DNA from: Natrinema pellirubrum DSM 15624
GTDB lineage: Archaea > Halobacteriota > Halobacteria > Halobacteriales > Natrialbaceae
NCBI RefSeq assembly: GCF_000230735.2
Contig: NC_019963.1
Coordinates: 211,822-275,821, forward strand
Reading direction: 5' to 3'
DNA: 64,000 bases
Shown: positions 9,484 through 20,077 of the stretch, piece after piece
Numbering within the stretch: position 1 is the stretch's first letter
Layout of the letters: the number at the start of each line of letters is the position of its first letter
Program-made: the position numbers and the translations under genes
Notes under the pieces: generated by a model
Database searches by the model: none
Told to the model about the DNA's origin: nothing
What the model saw: only the letters and a program-made list of their open reading frames with translations

Positions 9484-10068
9484 ATGAGTAGTCTTACAGC
9501 ACCCCTAAAAATAGAGAACGTGGTGGCATCGACAGGCGTTGGCCAGGAACTCAACCTCGAGGCACTTGCTGATGATCTCCCGCATTCAGAATACAATCCG
9601 GGTAATTTTCCAGGGATGGTCCATCGGATTCAGGACCCGAACGCGGTCACACTCCTCTTTCGGTCGGGGAAGATCGTCTGTACCGGTGCCCAAAGCACTG
9701 CAGACGTGACGGATGCGTTGAATATCCTCTTTCAGGACCTGCGTGATCTCGGTATCGACGTCGTCGACCAACCGGAGATAACTATCCAGAATATCGTCTC
9801 CAGTGGGGACCTGGGTGAACAGATCGATCTCAATGCCATTGCGATCGGGCTCGGATTAGAACATACCGAGTATGAACCTGAGCAATTCCCCGGCCTCGTG
9901 TATCGATTGACGTCACCACCGGTCGTTGTGTTGCTCTTCGGAAGCGGGAAACTAGTGATTACAGGCGCCAAGACGCGGGATAATGCACAGAGCGCGCTTG
10001 AAACGGTACATTCTCGACTCAGGGAGCTCGATTTGCTCAACAATCCCTGGGACGGTCTCTATCAATAG
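9484..10068 (+). CDS. tbp: TATA-box-binding protein
   Basis: A 194-residue general transcription factor made of the two TBP direct repeats. The first spans roughly residues 8-92 (IENVVASTGVGQELNLEAL, then FPGMVHRIQDPNAVTLLFRSGKIVCTGA). The second spans roughly 97-182 (ITIQNIVSSGDLGEQIDL, then FPGLVYRLTSPPVVVLLFGSGKLVITGA). It binds promoter TATA elements and recruits TFB and RNA polymerase. Length is normal for an archaeal TBP (about 185). Haloarchaea usually carry several tbp paralogs; this one sits among metabolic genes with no tfb nearby, so it is likely an accessory copy, which is inference. Confidence 0.96.
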   Translation: MSSLTAPLKIENVVASTGVGQELNLEALADDLPHSEYNPGNFPGMVHRIQDPNAVTLLFRSGKIVCTGAQSTADVTDALNILFQDLRDLGIDVVDQPEITIQNIVSSGDLGEQIDLNAIAIGLGLEHTEYEPEQFPGLVYRLTSPPVVVLLFGSGKLVITGAKTRDNAQSALETVHSRLRELDLLNNPWDGLYQ

Positions 10069-10126
10069 CTGAGTCAGACAGAGGAAACACAGGTCTTTTG
10101 CTACTTGCCCTCGCACGCTGAGGGGA

Positions 10127-11389
<1,263 letters not shown>

Positions 11390-11473
11390 TCCCATACCCA
11401 ACAAATGGTGAATCCCAGTTGTTGGTGGTGACGGCGGATGAATAACGGTTAATCGGAGCGGTTGAACGCTACA

Positions 11474-11875
11474 ATGGAACTCAAGCTTCCATCGGGGTGG
11501 AGCCAGCGACCCGATGAGGAGCAACAGCGCTCAGCTCTGGTGGAATTTCAGTGCGCTCCGTCCACCACGACGACGTTTGTCGTATCTCTCCTTCAGCGAT
11601 CAGCGGATGCTGAAGAGTACACGCTCCAACTCTCGACGATCAATCGAACAGCAGCAACCCATATCCGTCACGACTACTCACTCGAGGAATACCGTACACA
11701 GGATGCGGCACTGACAGCAGCTGAATCCCTCATCACCTCTCTCGATACCCGATTCCGCGACGGAGCCATCTCGCCCGCAGATCCCACACTCGAGGAGATA
11801 GACGAGATACTCCAGGAAGCCACGGAATCCCATCGATTCCCGCGCATCCGACGGTTCTTTCGGCGCCTCGGTTGA
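11474..11875 (+). CDS. Hypothetical protein, 133 aa
   Basis: Product not recognised. It is soluble, with mixed charge and a basic tail (HRFPRIRRFFRRLG). The first half reads as beta strands (ALVEFQC, TTFVVSLLQ, YTLQLSTI) and the second as helices (DAALTAAESLITSLDTRF, LEEIDEILQEA). The ATG at 11474 is preferred to an in-frame TTG 12 bases earlier. It lies between icd and the second aconitase on the same strand, but gaps of about 85 and 130 bp make co-transcription uncertain. Codon use is like the neighbours, so it is probably real. Confidence 0.65.
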   Translation: MELKLPSGWSQRPDEEQQRSALVEFQCAPSTTTTFVVSLLQRSADAEEYTLQLSTINRTAATHIRHDYSLEEYRTQDAALTAAESLITSLDTRFRDGAISPADPTLEEIDEILQEATESHRFPRIRRFFRRLG

Positions 11876-12005
11876 GATGAGACCAGCAGAGTGAATAACG
11901 CGGTAAATACGGGCAAAACGCCGGTATAGCCATCAGAGACGGTTTCAGCTGACGATAGGCGGCAGACGCGGGATTTATGCTCCCACACTCTCGACGACTA
12001 TACGT

Positions 12006-13979
12006 ATGGGACAGACGCTCACAGAAAAGATTCTCGACAACCATCTCGTCGACGGGGAACTGACTCCTGGCGAGGAAATTGGCATCGAGATTGATCAGGT
12101 ACTCACACAGGACACGACTGGGACGTTGGTCTGGCTCCAGTTCGAGGCGCTCGACCTCGACGACGTCCAGACGGACCTCGCCGCACAGTACTGTGATCAC
12201 CAGACGTACCAGTTCGATTTTAAGAACACGGACGACCACCGCTTCCTGCGTTCAGCCGCGGGTACGTTCGGCGCGCACTTCTCGCGCCCGGGCAATGGTA
12301 TCTGCCACAACGTGCACAAGGAGAACTTCGCCGCGCCCGGCAAGACGATGCTCGGGTCGGACTCGCACACGCCGACGCCTGGCGGCCTGGGCGAACTCGC
12401 GATCGGTGCCGGTGGGCTGGACGTGGCTGTCGCCATGGGCGGCGGCGCGTACTACATCGACATGCCCGAAGTCGTCAGCGTCCGCCTCGAAGGCGCGTTG
12501 CCGGAGTGGGCCACAGCCAAAGACGTCATCCTCGAATTGCTCCGTCGCCTGTCGGTCAAGGGCGGCGTCGGCAAGGTGCTCGAATACACCGGCCCCGGCG
12601 TCGAGACCCTGACCGTCCCCGAACGGACCACCATCACCAACATGGGGACCGAACTCGGTGCGACCACCTCGATTTTCCCGAGCGACCACCAGACACGGGA
12701 CTACCTCGAACGCCTCGGACGCGATGACGACTTCGTCGAAATCGGCCCCGACGAGGACGCCGAGTACGACGACGAGATCGTCGTCGATCTCGCGGATCTC
12801 GAACCGCTCATCGCCACGCCGTCGATGCCCGACAGCGTCGTTCCGGTCTCTGACGTCGCGGGGACTACGGTCGATCAGGTCATGATCGGCTCCTGTACGA
12901 ACGGCGGCTACGAGGACATCCTCCCTGCTGCGAAGATGCTGGACGGACGAACCATCGAGAAGAAAACCGAGATGATCGTCGCGCCGGGCTCGAAGAAAGC
13001 CTCCGAAATGTTGGCGCGGCAGGGCTGGACGGCGGAACTGATGGCTGCTGGCGTCAACTTCTCGGAATCCACGTGTGGTGCCTGTATCGGTATCGGCCAC
13101 GTACCCGCCTCCGACTCCGTCTCGCTGCGAACCTTCAACCGGAACTTCGAGGGGCGCTCCGGTCTCGAAGACGACTCGGTCTACCTCTGCTCGCCGGAAG
13201 TCGCGGCCGCAGCCGCGATCAAGGGCGAAATCATCGATCCACGAACGCTTGCCGAGGAGCTGGACGACCTCGAAGCTCCCGGCGTCGAGTTACCCGAGAC
13301 ATACATCGAGAGTTCCGACGCCGATCTGATCGCACCCGATGAGGCGGTCGACGACGAGCTCATCAAGGGGCCGAACATCGCCGACGTGCCACTGAAAGAT
13401 CCGCTAGAGACAGCGGTCGGTGGTGAAGCGTTGTTGAAGATGGGAGACAACGTCACCACAGATCACATTCTCCCGGCGACCCAGGACGTCCTGATGTACC
13501 GGTCGAACATCCCGAAACTCTCGGAATTCACGCTCTCGCGAATCGACGAGACGTTTTCCCAGCGTGCGCTCGAGGCTGATGGCGGCGTCCTCGTTGCTGG
13601 GGAGAACTACGGACAGGGATCCTCGCGCGAACACGCCGCTCTCTGTCCGATGTATCTCGGAATCGAGACTGTTCTCGCCCAGAGTTTCGCCCGCATCCAC
13701 AAGGCGAACCTCTTCAACTTCGGCATCGTCCCGCTCGAGATCGACGAGGACACCTACGAACGAATCGAGCAGGGCGACGACATCGAAATCGTCGACAATG
13801 CAGCCGACGCTGTTCGCTCCGGTCAAGAGAAGTTCACCATCCGTGTCAACGGCGACTGGGACGCGTCCGGGCACCTAGACGCATCCGAGCGTGAACGAGA
13901 GATTCTCGCGGCCGGTGGGAAACTCTCGCACACGAAGATGCAACACGACGAGGGCGGCGCCGCTCCGGCCGACGACTGA
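12006..13979 (+). CDS. Aconitate hydratase, short (mitochondrial-like) type
   Basis: A complete 657-residue aconitase with the cluster-bearing large part and the swivel domain fused. Cluster ligands lie in GSCTNGGYED (Cys near 297) and ESTCGACIGIGHVP (Cys near 357 and 360). Substrate-side motifs include LGSDSHTPTPGGLGELAIGAGGLDVA and, in the swivel domain, NYGQGSSREHAAL. This architecture is much shorter than AcnA, which is also encoded in this window (1-1589), and the two share little beyond the core motifs. It probably serves the TCA cycle together with icd. 2-methyl-isocitrate or homoaconitate activity cannot be excluded from sequence. Confidence 0.93.
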   Translation: MGQTLTEKILDNHLVDGELTPGEEIGIEIDQVLTQDTTGTLVWLQFEALDLDDVQTDLAAQYCDHQTYQFDFKNTDDHRFLRSAAGTFGAHFSRPGNGICHNVHKENFAAPGKTMLGSDSHTPTPGGLGELAIGAGGLDVAVAMGGGAYYIDMPEVVSVRLEGALPEWATAKDVILELLRRLSVKGGVGKVLEYTGPGVETLTVPERTTITNMGTELGATTSIFPSDHQTRDYLERLGRDDDFVEIGPDEDAEYDDEIVVDLADLEPLIATPSMPDSVVPVSDVAGTTVDQVMIGSCTNGGYEDILPAAKMLDGRTIEKKTEMIVAPGSKKASEMLARQGWTAELMAAGVNFSESTCGACIGIGHVPASDSVSLRTFNRNFEGRSGLEDDSVYLCSPEVAAAAAIKGEIIDPRTLAEELDDLEAPGVELPETYIESSDADLIAPDEAVDDELIKGPNIADVPLKDPLETAVGGEALLKMGDNVTTDHILPATQDVLMYRSNIPKLSEFTLSRIDETFSQRALEADGGVLVAGENYGQGSSREHAALCPMYLGIETVLAQSFARIHKANLFNFGIVPLEIDEDTYERIEQGDDIEIVDNAADAVRSGQEKFTIRVNGDWDASGHLDASEREREILAAGGKLSHTKMQHDEGGAAPADD

Positions 13980-14083
13980 TTCGGTATTCCCTGGGTCGTT
14001 CTTTTGTGAGGTACGGAACTCGCGCGTAGTCTTCCATTGACCAAACTACTAAGCCAACTCTAAATAATCAATAGACACCAGGA

Positions 14084-14293
14084 ATGCCTCACCGACATCA
14101 GACGCTTGAAATCAACGGACAACTCATCTGGGGCGGTCAGTCTCTGTATCATACTCGAACGAATGAGGTCTTTTGGTATATGGGTGTAGAGGATAGCCAG
14201 GTCAAGTTAGAAGGCCTCCAAGATACACTCGAGCTATCGTTGGCTGTCTTCCGAGAGAAAGTCTCAGTCGGTGACTTCGAAATCGAACGATGA
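14084..14293 (+). CDS. Hypothetical protein, 69 aa
   Basis: Product not recognised. A small soluble frame beginning MPHRHQTLEINGQL and ending in an acidic/basic mix (KVSVGDFEIER). It has no membrane segment or cysteine motif. The region upstream (14042-14070) is A+T-rich (ACTAAGCCAACTCTAAATAA) and could hold a promoter. Support rests on the single complete frame and acidic composition only. Confidence 0.45.
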   Translation: MPHRHQTLEINGQLIWGGQSLYHTRTNEVFWYMGVEDSQVKLEGLQDTLELSLAVFREKVSVGDFEIER

Positions 14294-14392
14294 CAGAATG
14301 GTAATCGTCCCGTTGCGTCGATTCGAATAGCGAGCTGTCTCCACCTGTCGTGTCGCCCAGACCACACAGAAAATTGGCCGAACGAGGTGGGT

Positions 14393-15412
14393 TCATCCTC
14401 TTGCATTCGTCTGCTCGAATTGTGCTATGAGGCTATCGATGACGTCGCGAGCAGCGTCGGATACCTCACAGTCTTCCGTGGTTGGCTGATAGCCACTGCA
14501 GACGTCATATACCATCTGAATGCTTTCGGAGAGCGTATCGAGGCTGTAGCCGCCTTCGAGCACAAATCCCAAACCAGCACCGGTGCTGACCGCAATCTTT
14601 CGAACCTGCTGGGTCAGTAAGCCATACCCATCGGTTGAAACGGACATCCGCGAAATTGGATCATGTCTGTGTGCGTCGAAGCCGGCACTTACCAGAAGCA
14701 GATCAGGATCGAACGCGAGTAATTCGGGGCCGACCACCTCGTCGATCGCGGTGAGATAGCCATGTTCAGTCGTTCCAGGTGGAAACGGCACATTCAGTGT
14801 CGTCCCCGTGCCGTCACCTGTGCCGGTTTCTTCAACGAAGCCGGTGCCCGGATAGAGTCCGTCCTCGTGGAACGAGACGTAGAAGACGCTGCCGTCGTCG
14901 TAGAAAATCTCCTGTGTCCCGTTCCCGTGATGGACGTCCCAATCGATGATTGCCACCCGCTCAGCGGTCCCGACATCGATGACGGACTGGGCAGCGATTG
15001 CGATGTTATTGAAGAAGCAAAAGCCCATCGCGTCATCTTCGACAGCATGGTGACCCGGCGGCCGGCCGAGTGAGAACGGAGGAAATTGCTCGGTTCGTTG
15101 GTCAAGGGCCGTTTTGGCGGCCCACTCGGCAAGACCAGCGCTGGCAAGGCTTGCCTCCCACGTGCTCTCAACAGCGACGGTATCAGCATCCCAGTTTCCT
15201 CCGCCAGACGCACAGAACGATTCGAACTCGGCGACGTAGTCCTCGTCGTGCACCGCAAGAATACGATCACGTGTCGCCGGAGCCGCGTCGACGTACTTGA
15301 CGTCGTTGTAGTCTGTAAGTGCCCGCCGGATGGCTCGCAGTCTGTCCGAGTTTTCGGGATGACGTGGCCCGGTTTCGTGGTCGAGGCAGACTTCAGAATA
15401 CCCGAATTTCAT
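14393..15412 (-). CDS. Histone deacetylase / acetylpolyamine amidohydrolase family protein
   Basis: A 339-residue zinc-dependent amidohydrolase of the arginase/deacetylase fold that removes acetyl groups from lysines or polyamines. Key motifs are PPGHHAVEDDAMGFCFFNNIAIAA (tandem active-site His at 121-122), IDWDVHHGNGTQEIFY (metal ligands Asp 159 and His 161) and SAGFDAHRHDP (third metal ligand Asp), with a C-terminal LEGGYSLD loop. All expected catalytic residues are present, so it should be active. It is transcribed alone on the minus strand. Archaeal substrates are not known from sequence; acetylated proteins or small amines are the usual options. Confidence 0.93.
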   Translation of the reverse strand: MKFGYSEVCLDHETGPRHPENSDRLRAIRRALTDYNDVKYVDAAPATRDRILAVHDEDYVAEFESFCASGGGNWDADTVAVESTWEASLASAGLAEWAAKTALDQRTEQFPPFSLGRPPGHHAVEDDAMGFCFFNNIAIAAQSVIDVGTAERVAIIDWDVHHGNGTQEIFYDDGSVFYVSFHEDGLYPGTGFVEETGTGDGTGTTLNVPFPPGTTEHGYLTAIDEVVGPELLAFDPDLLLVSAGFDAHRHDPISRMSVSTDGYGLLTQQVRKIAVSTGAGLGFVLEGGYSLDTLSESIQMVYDVCSGYQPTTEDCEVSDAARDVIDSLIAQFEQTNARG

Positions 15413-15838
15413 ACATGACTAATTTCGAAACGGGAATGATCTCCGTGATATGAGTGGGTTCGTCCATCGCGCCTCTGGTTCACCGATTTGGTCAGTACAT
15501 CATTGTGCACCCGCCATCGTGATTTCCCGTACGTCGGTTGGGTACTCTGCTGGCTACCGACCGTGTGGGGAGTCTCCCCCTCTCGCCGGGTTCGCGAAGC
15601 TGATAACTCAGTGCTCATAGTACCAATCAGGCAGATAGCCTGCTTAAGGGTTTCCGAACCAGTTACAGGCCCAGTCTCTGCGATGAAATCTTCGGTCACG
15701 ATCGTCGTATTTGGAGGGAGATCTCTTGCCCGAACACCACGGTAATCCCATGTAGGGATCTGTCGCCACGTGAAGCGGTCATTGCGTCAGGCGCGGCTGT
15801 GTACTGTCGGATATACCGCTAGAACATCGCTCAAAGAA
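15413..15838. other. Non-coding stretch, no supported gene
   Basis: Overlapping frames of 85-96 codons occur on both strands (15409-15699 minus, 15488-15745 plus), but neither shows a recognisable family or acidic haloarchaeal composition. Nothing else is seen. Confidence 0.5.
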
Positions 15839-16078
15839 TCAGTCGGCAGTTGGAGCGACCGGTTCGGTTTCTGAATCTATCTCCATGTCGGAGGTGATAT
15901 CTCGTGCGAGTGCAAACATAGCGGCCTTGTGGTCGTCTTTCGATTTGTGGATCGATGTTGGTCGGGTATCGAGCGTCTCGTACTCGTCGAGTTCAAGATC
16001 GCCTGATATCCGTGATTCGTACTGTTCTGATACTTCTGCCAGGAGACCATGGAGGTGCAGGAACGCTTGCTTGTTCAT
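15839..16078 (-). CDS. UPF0058 family protein
   Basis: A 79-residue helical protein with the haloarchaeal UPF0058 pattern: MNKQAFLHLHGLLAEVSEQYE at the start, then ELDEYETLDTRPTSIHKSKDDHKAAMFAL. The ATG at 16078 gives the standard start; an in-frame TTG six bases upstream is less likely. Function is unknown for the whole family, though it is widespread in haloarchaea. An IS6 element lies 52 bp upstream of its start, so its promoter may have been altered by the insertion. Confidence 0.82.
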   Translation of the reverse strand: MNKQAFLHLHGLLAEVSEQYESRISGDLELDEYETLDTRPTSIHKSKDDHKAAMFALARDITSDMEIDSETEPVAPTAD

Positions 16079-16130
16079 TACCAAATTCCGCTTTCGATTC
16101 CAGACTTATAGTAGTATTCTGTGTCGCGTT

Positions 16131-16827
16131 GGTCGTGTTTAGTTAAGGATGAAGAGTGAGGCGGGGTGATTTCTTGGTGCTCTATGCCAAAAATCAACCG
16201 CCTCAGCGGATGTACAGACTGGATTGATTTGGATTTTGTGGAACGACAGCGGACACCCGAGCGTGCGATGAAGCTCGGTATTCAACTGCAGTTAGCGGGG
16301 GTCTCGCTGTCGAATACCGTCTCTATCCTCGAAGAACTGGGTGTCGATCGATCTCGTAAAGCAGTCCACGATTGGGTCCAAAAGGCCGATTTACAGCCCA
16401 CAGAGGGTCGAAGCCCGAATCACGTTGCTGTGGACGAAACCGTGATTCGAATTAATGATCAGCAATTCTGGCTGTATGCTGCCGCCGATCCCGACATTAA
16501 CAATTTGCTGCATCTTCGACTATTTTCGACAACAACGACCGCATTAACCGAGATCTTTCTACGAGAACTTCGTCAGAAACACGATGTCGAATCCGCCGTG
16601 TTTCTGGTCGATGGCGCTCAACACCTCCAAACTGCGCTGGCCAGAGCTGGGCTCCGATTTCAAACAGAACGAAATGGAAATCGGAACGCCATCGAACGAA
16701 TTTTTCGAGAACTCAAACGCCGAACTTCCTCGTTCTCAAACTGTTTTAGCCACGTTGAGCCGCAAACCGCTGAAAATTGGCTCCAAGCATTTGCTGCCTG
16801 GCTCAATGCTCCTAACTAAACACGACC
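16131..16827 (+). mobile_element. IS6 family insertion sequence, complete, 697 bp
   Basis: The ends are GGTCGTGTTTAGTTA and its exact complement, with 15 perfect base pairs at 16131-16145 and 16813-16827. The 8-bp target duplication GTCGCGTT lies at 16123-16130 and 16828-16835. One complete transposase gene is inside. Ends, duplication and frame are intact, consistent with a recent insertion. It lies between genes and interrupts no visible frame. Confidence 0.96.
16184..16819 (+). CDS. IS6 family transposase
   Basis: A 211-residue DDE transposase typical of haloarchaeal IS6 elements. A short N-terminal helix-turn-helix region (LGIQLQLAGVSLSNTVSILEEL) precedes the catalytic core with NHVAVDETVIRI (first Asp), AVFLVDGAQHLQ (second Asp) and NRNAIERIFRELKRRT (Glu followed by K/R). 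The ATG at 16184 starts MPKINRLSG; an upstream in-frame start at 16166 is unlikely. The frame ends 8 bp before the right end of the element. Confidence 0.94.
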   Translation: MPKINRLSGCTDWIDLDFVERQRTPERAMKLGIQLQLAGVSLSNTVSILEELGVDRSRKAVHDWVQKADLQPTEGRSPNHVAVDETVIRINDQQFWLYAAADPDINNLLHLRLFSTTTTALTEIFLRELRQKHDVESAVFLVDGAQHLQTALARAGLRFQTERNGNRNAIERIFRELKRRTSSFSNCFSHVEPQTAENWLQAFAAWLNAPN

Positions 16828-16905
16828 GTCGCGTTAGCATTCACCTTGCTCGGATGGTGTAGAGGTGCTATCTAGAACCTCGTCCTGTTTTGTAATCGGC
16901 TGTGT

Positions 16906-17739
16906 TTAGCCCAAACTGACGTCGAGATACAGCATCACGATGACGCCAGCCATCACCCCGAGTGTGGCGGTCCGCTCGTAGCCATGCGTATGAGTCTCGG
17001 GGATGATTTCGTCGGAGATCACAAACAGCATTGCGCCCGCGGCGAACCCCATCGCATACGGGAGGAGGGGTTCGACAACATTCACCGCCAGGGCACCCAC
17101 CACCGCGAGCGGGATTTCGACGATTCCCGACCGCAACCCAGCGAAGACGGCATAGGAGCGCCGATCGAGCCCTGCATTGATCGCCGCTACCGAGACGGCA
17201 AGTCCTTCAGGAATATTTTGGATACCGATCGCCAGCATCAGCGAAATTGCGTTATCAATGTCCCCGGAGCCGAACCCGACGCCGACTGCCAGTCCTTCTG
17301 GCATATTGTGAAGTGTAATCGCTAAAATGAACAGCACGACGGGAACCAGTCGTTCGTTAGCGACTGGGAGGGACGTACTGGGGTTGGCCTCATCTGCCCG
17401 TCTGCGCCCGGTCAGCAAGTAGTGTGCGTGTGGGACGAGCCGGTCGGCTTGATCGAGAAAGATGACGCCGAGTACGATGCCGACCAGCGTCGGAATCGGA
17501 TTTCCACCAGAATATTGCTCGATTCCGGGGATGATGAGACTCGTGAAGGCTGCGGCCAGCATCACACCAGCTGCAAACCCGAGGGCACCATCGAGCGCCC
17601 GTTCCGACGGGTCGCGCCAGACGAACACCAACAACGCGCCGAACAAATTGAGTCCCGCGATAACGATGCCACCGACAAACCCCTGAATTACGGGGTTTTC
17701 ACCAGCGACTCGAACAAATAGCTCAGCTACTGAAACCAT
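16906..17739 (-). CDS. ZIP family metal transporter (GufA/ZupT-like)
   Basis: A 277-residue membrane protein with eight hydrophobic segments and the two ZIP metal-site helices, LHNMPEGLAVGVGFG and IQNIPEGLAVSVAAI. A variable loop after the third segment contains a histidine pair (VPHAHYLLTGRR). It probably takes up divalent metal such as Zn2+ into the cytoplasm, by family. The QN in the second motif, instead of HN, occurs in many prokaryotic ZIPs. The gene is divergent from the FNT transporter to its right, with about 250 bp between starts. Confidence 0.9.
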   Translation of the reverse strand: MVSVAELFVRVAGENPVIQGFVGGIVIAGLNLFGALLVFVWRDPSERALDGALGFAAGVMLAAAFTSLIIPGIEQYSGGNPIPTLVGIVLGVIFLDQADRLVPHAHYLLTGRRRADEANPSTSLPVANERLVPVVLFILAITLHNMPEGLAVGVGFGSGDIDNAISLMLAIGIQNIPEGLAVSVAAINAGLDRRSYAVFAGLRSGIVEIPLAVVGALAVNVVEPLLPYAMGFAAGAMLFVISDEIIPETHTHGYERTATLGVMAGVIVMLYLDVSLG

Positions 17740-17991
17740 CGAGTTAGTATCTGATTCACGTTCCCGGGGATAAATATCCCGTTGTTGGTGTGGATTTGTA
17801 CGACCAAGCCCGTCACAAGACTCGTCACAACGTCACGGGCCCATCCCCGTTTGAGGACAAGCGTCTCGACCCACTGCGGAACTGCGAGAGGAATCTCGCG
17901 GAAAGATAGGAACCTTTGGATACCACCTTGCTCAACGATACGGTACAGACGTGCATACGTACATGAACACGAAATTGAGAGGTGCCGCTGC

Positions 17992-18768
17992 ATGAGACAG
18001 ACCCCAACGCGCGAGGTCCTCGAGTTGTTGATCGACGGCGGCCTCAACGAGATCAACCGCCAGACGTCCGGCCTGTTACTCTCTGGGTTCTCGGCTGGTC
18101 TCGATATTGGATTCGGCCCGCTCATGATGGGCGTGGTACTGACACTCTCCCCCGGTGGCTTTGGGGACCTCCCGACGGAGTTACTCATGGCGAGCGTGTA
18201 CTCCATCGGGTTCCTCTTCGTCATCCTAGGTCAATCGGAGCTGTTCACCGAACACACCACCCTCGCCGTGATGCCTGTACTCGACGGGCAAGCAACGATG
18301 CGGCAGCTCACTCGGCTCTGGGGACTGGTCTACGTTGGGAACATCGTCGGCGGGGTCGTGTTTACACTCCTCGTCGTCGTTCTGCTCCCAGGCCTGGGAG
18401 TCGTTACACCGGCCGCCTTCGAAGCAATCGCGTCGAATCTTGTCTTCGCTGACGTACAGCGACTGTTCGTCGGTGCGGTGTTCGCCGGGTGGCTGATGGG
18501 GTTGCTGGCCTGGCTGATCACCGCCGCTCAGGAGACGACGAGCCAAATGATCGTCATCTGGGTCATCACTGCGATGATCGGGATCCTGCACCTGCCGCAC
18601 TCTATCGCGGGGAACGTCGAGGTGCTCTTTGGTGTGTTCACCGCATCATCGATCTCTGTCCTGGACTATCTCGAGTTCGTTCTCCTTGCGACGGTCGGAA
18701 ACGCATTCGGCGGCGTGACGTTCGTCGCTCTGCTGAAATACGGCCACGTTGTTCGAGGAGCTGAGTAA
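17992..18768 (+). CDS. Formate/nitrite transporter (FNT) family protein
   Basis: A 258-residue membrane protein with six predicted helices. It has family hallmarks in GLLLSGFSAGLDIGFGPLMMG and ILGQSELFTEHTTLAVMPVLDG, and a final helix pair ending in NAFGGVTFVALLKYGHV. It is likely a pentameric channel for small monovalent anions (formate, nitrite, hydrosulfide) in the cell membrane; the substrate cannot be told. The ATG at 17992 gives a normal N-terminus. The frame extends upstream, but the extra residues (HEHEIERCRC) do not resemble the family. Confidence 0.9.
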   Translation: MRQTPTREVLELLIDGGLNEINRQTSGLLLSGFSAGLDIGFGPLMMGVVLTLSPGGFGDLPTELLMASVYSIGFLFVILGQSELFTEHTTLAVMPVLDGQATMRQLTRLWGLVYVGNIVGGVVFTLLVVVLLPGLGVVTPAAFEAIASNLVFADVQRLFVGAVFAGWLMGLLAWLITAAQETTSQMIVIWVITAMIGILHLPHSIAGNVEVLFGVFTASSISVLDYLEFVLLATVGNAFGGVTFVALLKYGHVVRGAE

Positions 18769-18969
18769 CGAGTTTGCCGTTGAAGTCAGAGGATATTCTG
18801 GTGGATTGGAGTTGTGCCTGGGTTAAGCGACAACCGCTTAGGGGTTGTTACCCTGGATGCCGATACACTTTCGGGTTACAGCTCTTATCAGTCGGAGAAC
18901 GGCAGTTCAGCGTGGAATACCGCGGGGAAAAGGGACTGATTCTGACACCGAAACGAGGCAGGTCCGTTG

Positions 18970-19251
18970 CTATCCGTTCCGATGGAACGGACGTTCGATA
19001 TCGTCGAGGAGATGGCTAACACGCTGATTGCTCCGAAGGTACGATATCCCGCTGGTAGCAAGAAATACAATACCAACGAGAATGAACGCCGTCCCGACGA
19101 AAGAAAGTGAGTCACCAAATAACCCGAGGACGGCTGCTCCAAAGAGAAACGAGGCGAAGCCAGTTCTGATATGGGCCAGGATGGTCCGCTCGCGTGCTAG
19201 CCGGGTCCTTTCTTGTGCAAGTTCCAGCTGAACGTCCGCTTTTTCGACCAT
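18970..19251 (-). CDS. DUF202 domain membrane protein
   Basis: A 93-residue protein with the DUF202 signature LARERTRLARERTILAHIRTGFA-like start (residues about 12-32), followed by two hydrophobic helices (FLFGAAVLGLFG and FVGTAFILVGIVFLATSGISYL). It is a small inner membrane protein of unknown function, with the length usual for the family. It stands alone between the FNT gene and the YigZ-like gene, on the opposite strand to both. Confidence 0.85.
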   Translation of the reverse strand: MVEKADVQLELAQERTRLARERTILAHIRTGFASFLFGAAVLGLFGDSLSFVGTAFILVGIVFLATSGISYLRSNQRVSHLLDDIERPFHRNG

Positions 19252-19367
19252 AGGTCACGAATGAACCCCTCGTGGATGAAATTATGGATAGCCAATCGAT
19301 GGTGTAGAGATGATGTAATCTACTTTTGAGCGACAGTGATTTCCAGAACCACAGTCATGATTACCGT

Positions 19368-20006
19368 ATGGCTGATACCTATCGGACTGTCGGCGGCCGT
19401 GGTCAGACACGGTTCACAGTCCAGGGATCGGAGTTTATCGGCCATGTCGCCCCGGCGGAGTCGGTTGACGCCGCGGAGTCGTTCATCGAGGAGATCCAGG
19501 AGGAGTACGACGACGCGACACACAACGTCCCGGCCTACCGCGTGCCTGCGGAACCGACAGCCGGAGGGTCCACAGATGAGGGATTCCTCCGGGAGTACGC
19601 GAGCGACGCTGACGAACCCTCGGGATCGGCCGGGAAACCCGCTCTAAACGTCCTTCAAGGCCAGGAGTTGCGAAACGTGGTCGTGGTCATCACCCGCTAC
19701 TACGGCGGGACGAACCTGGGTATTGGCGGACTGGCTCGGGCCTACGCCCGGGCGACGACCGATGCCATCACGGACGCTGGAGTGATTGAGGAGCGTCCCC
19801 ACGAACGGTTCGCCATCGCCGTCGCATACGATGACTCTGGGACGGTTCGTTCGATCTTGGAGAGTGCTGACGTCGAGTTCGATGCCGACTACGAGGCGGA
19901 CGTTCGGTTCACGGTTCGGGTTCCTCTCGAGACGGCAGCGGACCTCCGCGATAGGCTCCGTAGCGCAACCAGCAATCGAGTCCAATTCCCTGATCAGGGG
20001 CGTTAG
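19368..20006 (+). CDS. IMPACT/YigZ family protein
   Basis: A 212-residue protein with the YigZ/IMPACT N-terminal domain. Visible motifs are SEFIGHVAPAESVDAAESFIEEI, the DEPSGSAGKPAL segment, and VVVITRYYGGTNLGIGGLARAY, which is highly conserved. The remaining 80 residues form the ferredoxin-like YigZ C-terminal domain. The ATG at 19368 starts MADTYRTV; an upstream TTG adds residues not typical of the family. The family is linked to translation regulation in eukaryotes, and its archaeal role is unknown. Confidence 0.92.
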   Translation: MADTYRTVGGRGQTRFTVQGSEFIGHVAPAESVDAAESFIEEIQEEYDDATHNVPAYRVPAEPTAGGSTDEGFLREYASDADEPSGSAGKPALNVLQGQELRNVVVVITRYYGGTNLGIGGLARAYARATTDAITDAGVIEERPHERFAIAVAYDDSGTVRSILESADVEFDADYEADVRFTVRVPLETAADLRDRLRSATSNRVQFPDQGR

Positions 20007-20077
20007 GGGACTGACACCACTGAATACTGGCACAGGAAGATAGGCACCTTTTAGCCGATACGTAAAAACTCTGTACT

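Noticed and set aside
15409..15745. Overlapping small frames on both strands after the deacetylase gene
   Set aside because: Neither has acidic composition or a known pattern, and they conflict with each other.
17161..17340. Gln instead of His in the second ZIP motif (QNIPEG)
   Set aside because: This variant is common in prokaryotic ZIP/GufA proteins, so it is not a defect.
18774..19019. 81-codon plus-strand frame
   Set aside because: It overlaps the well-supported DUF202 gene and has no family signal.
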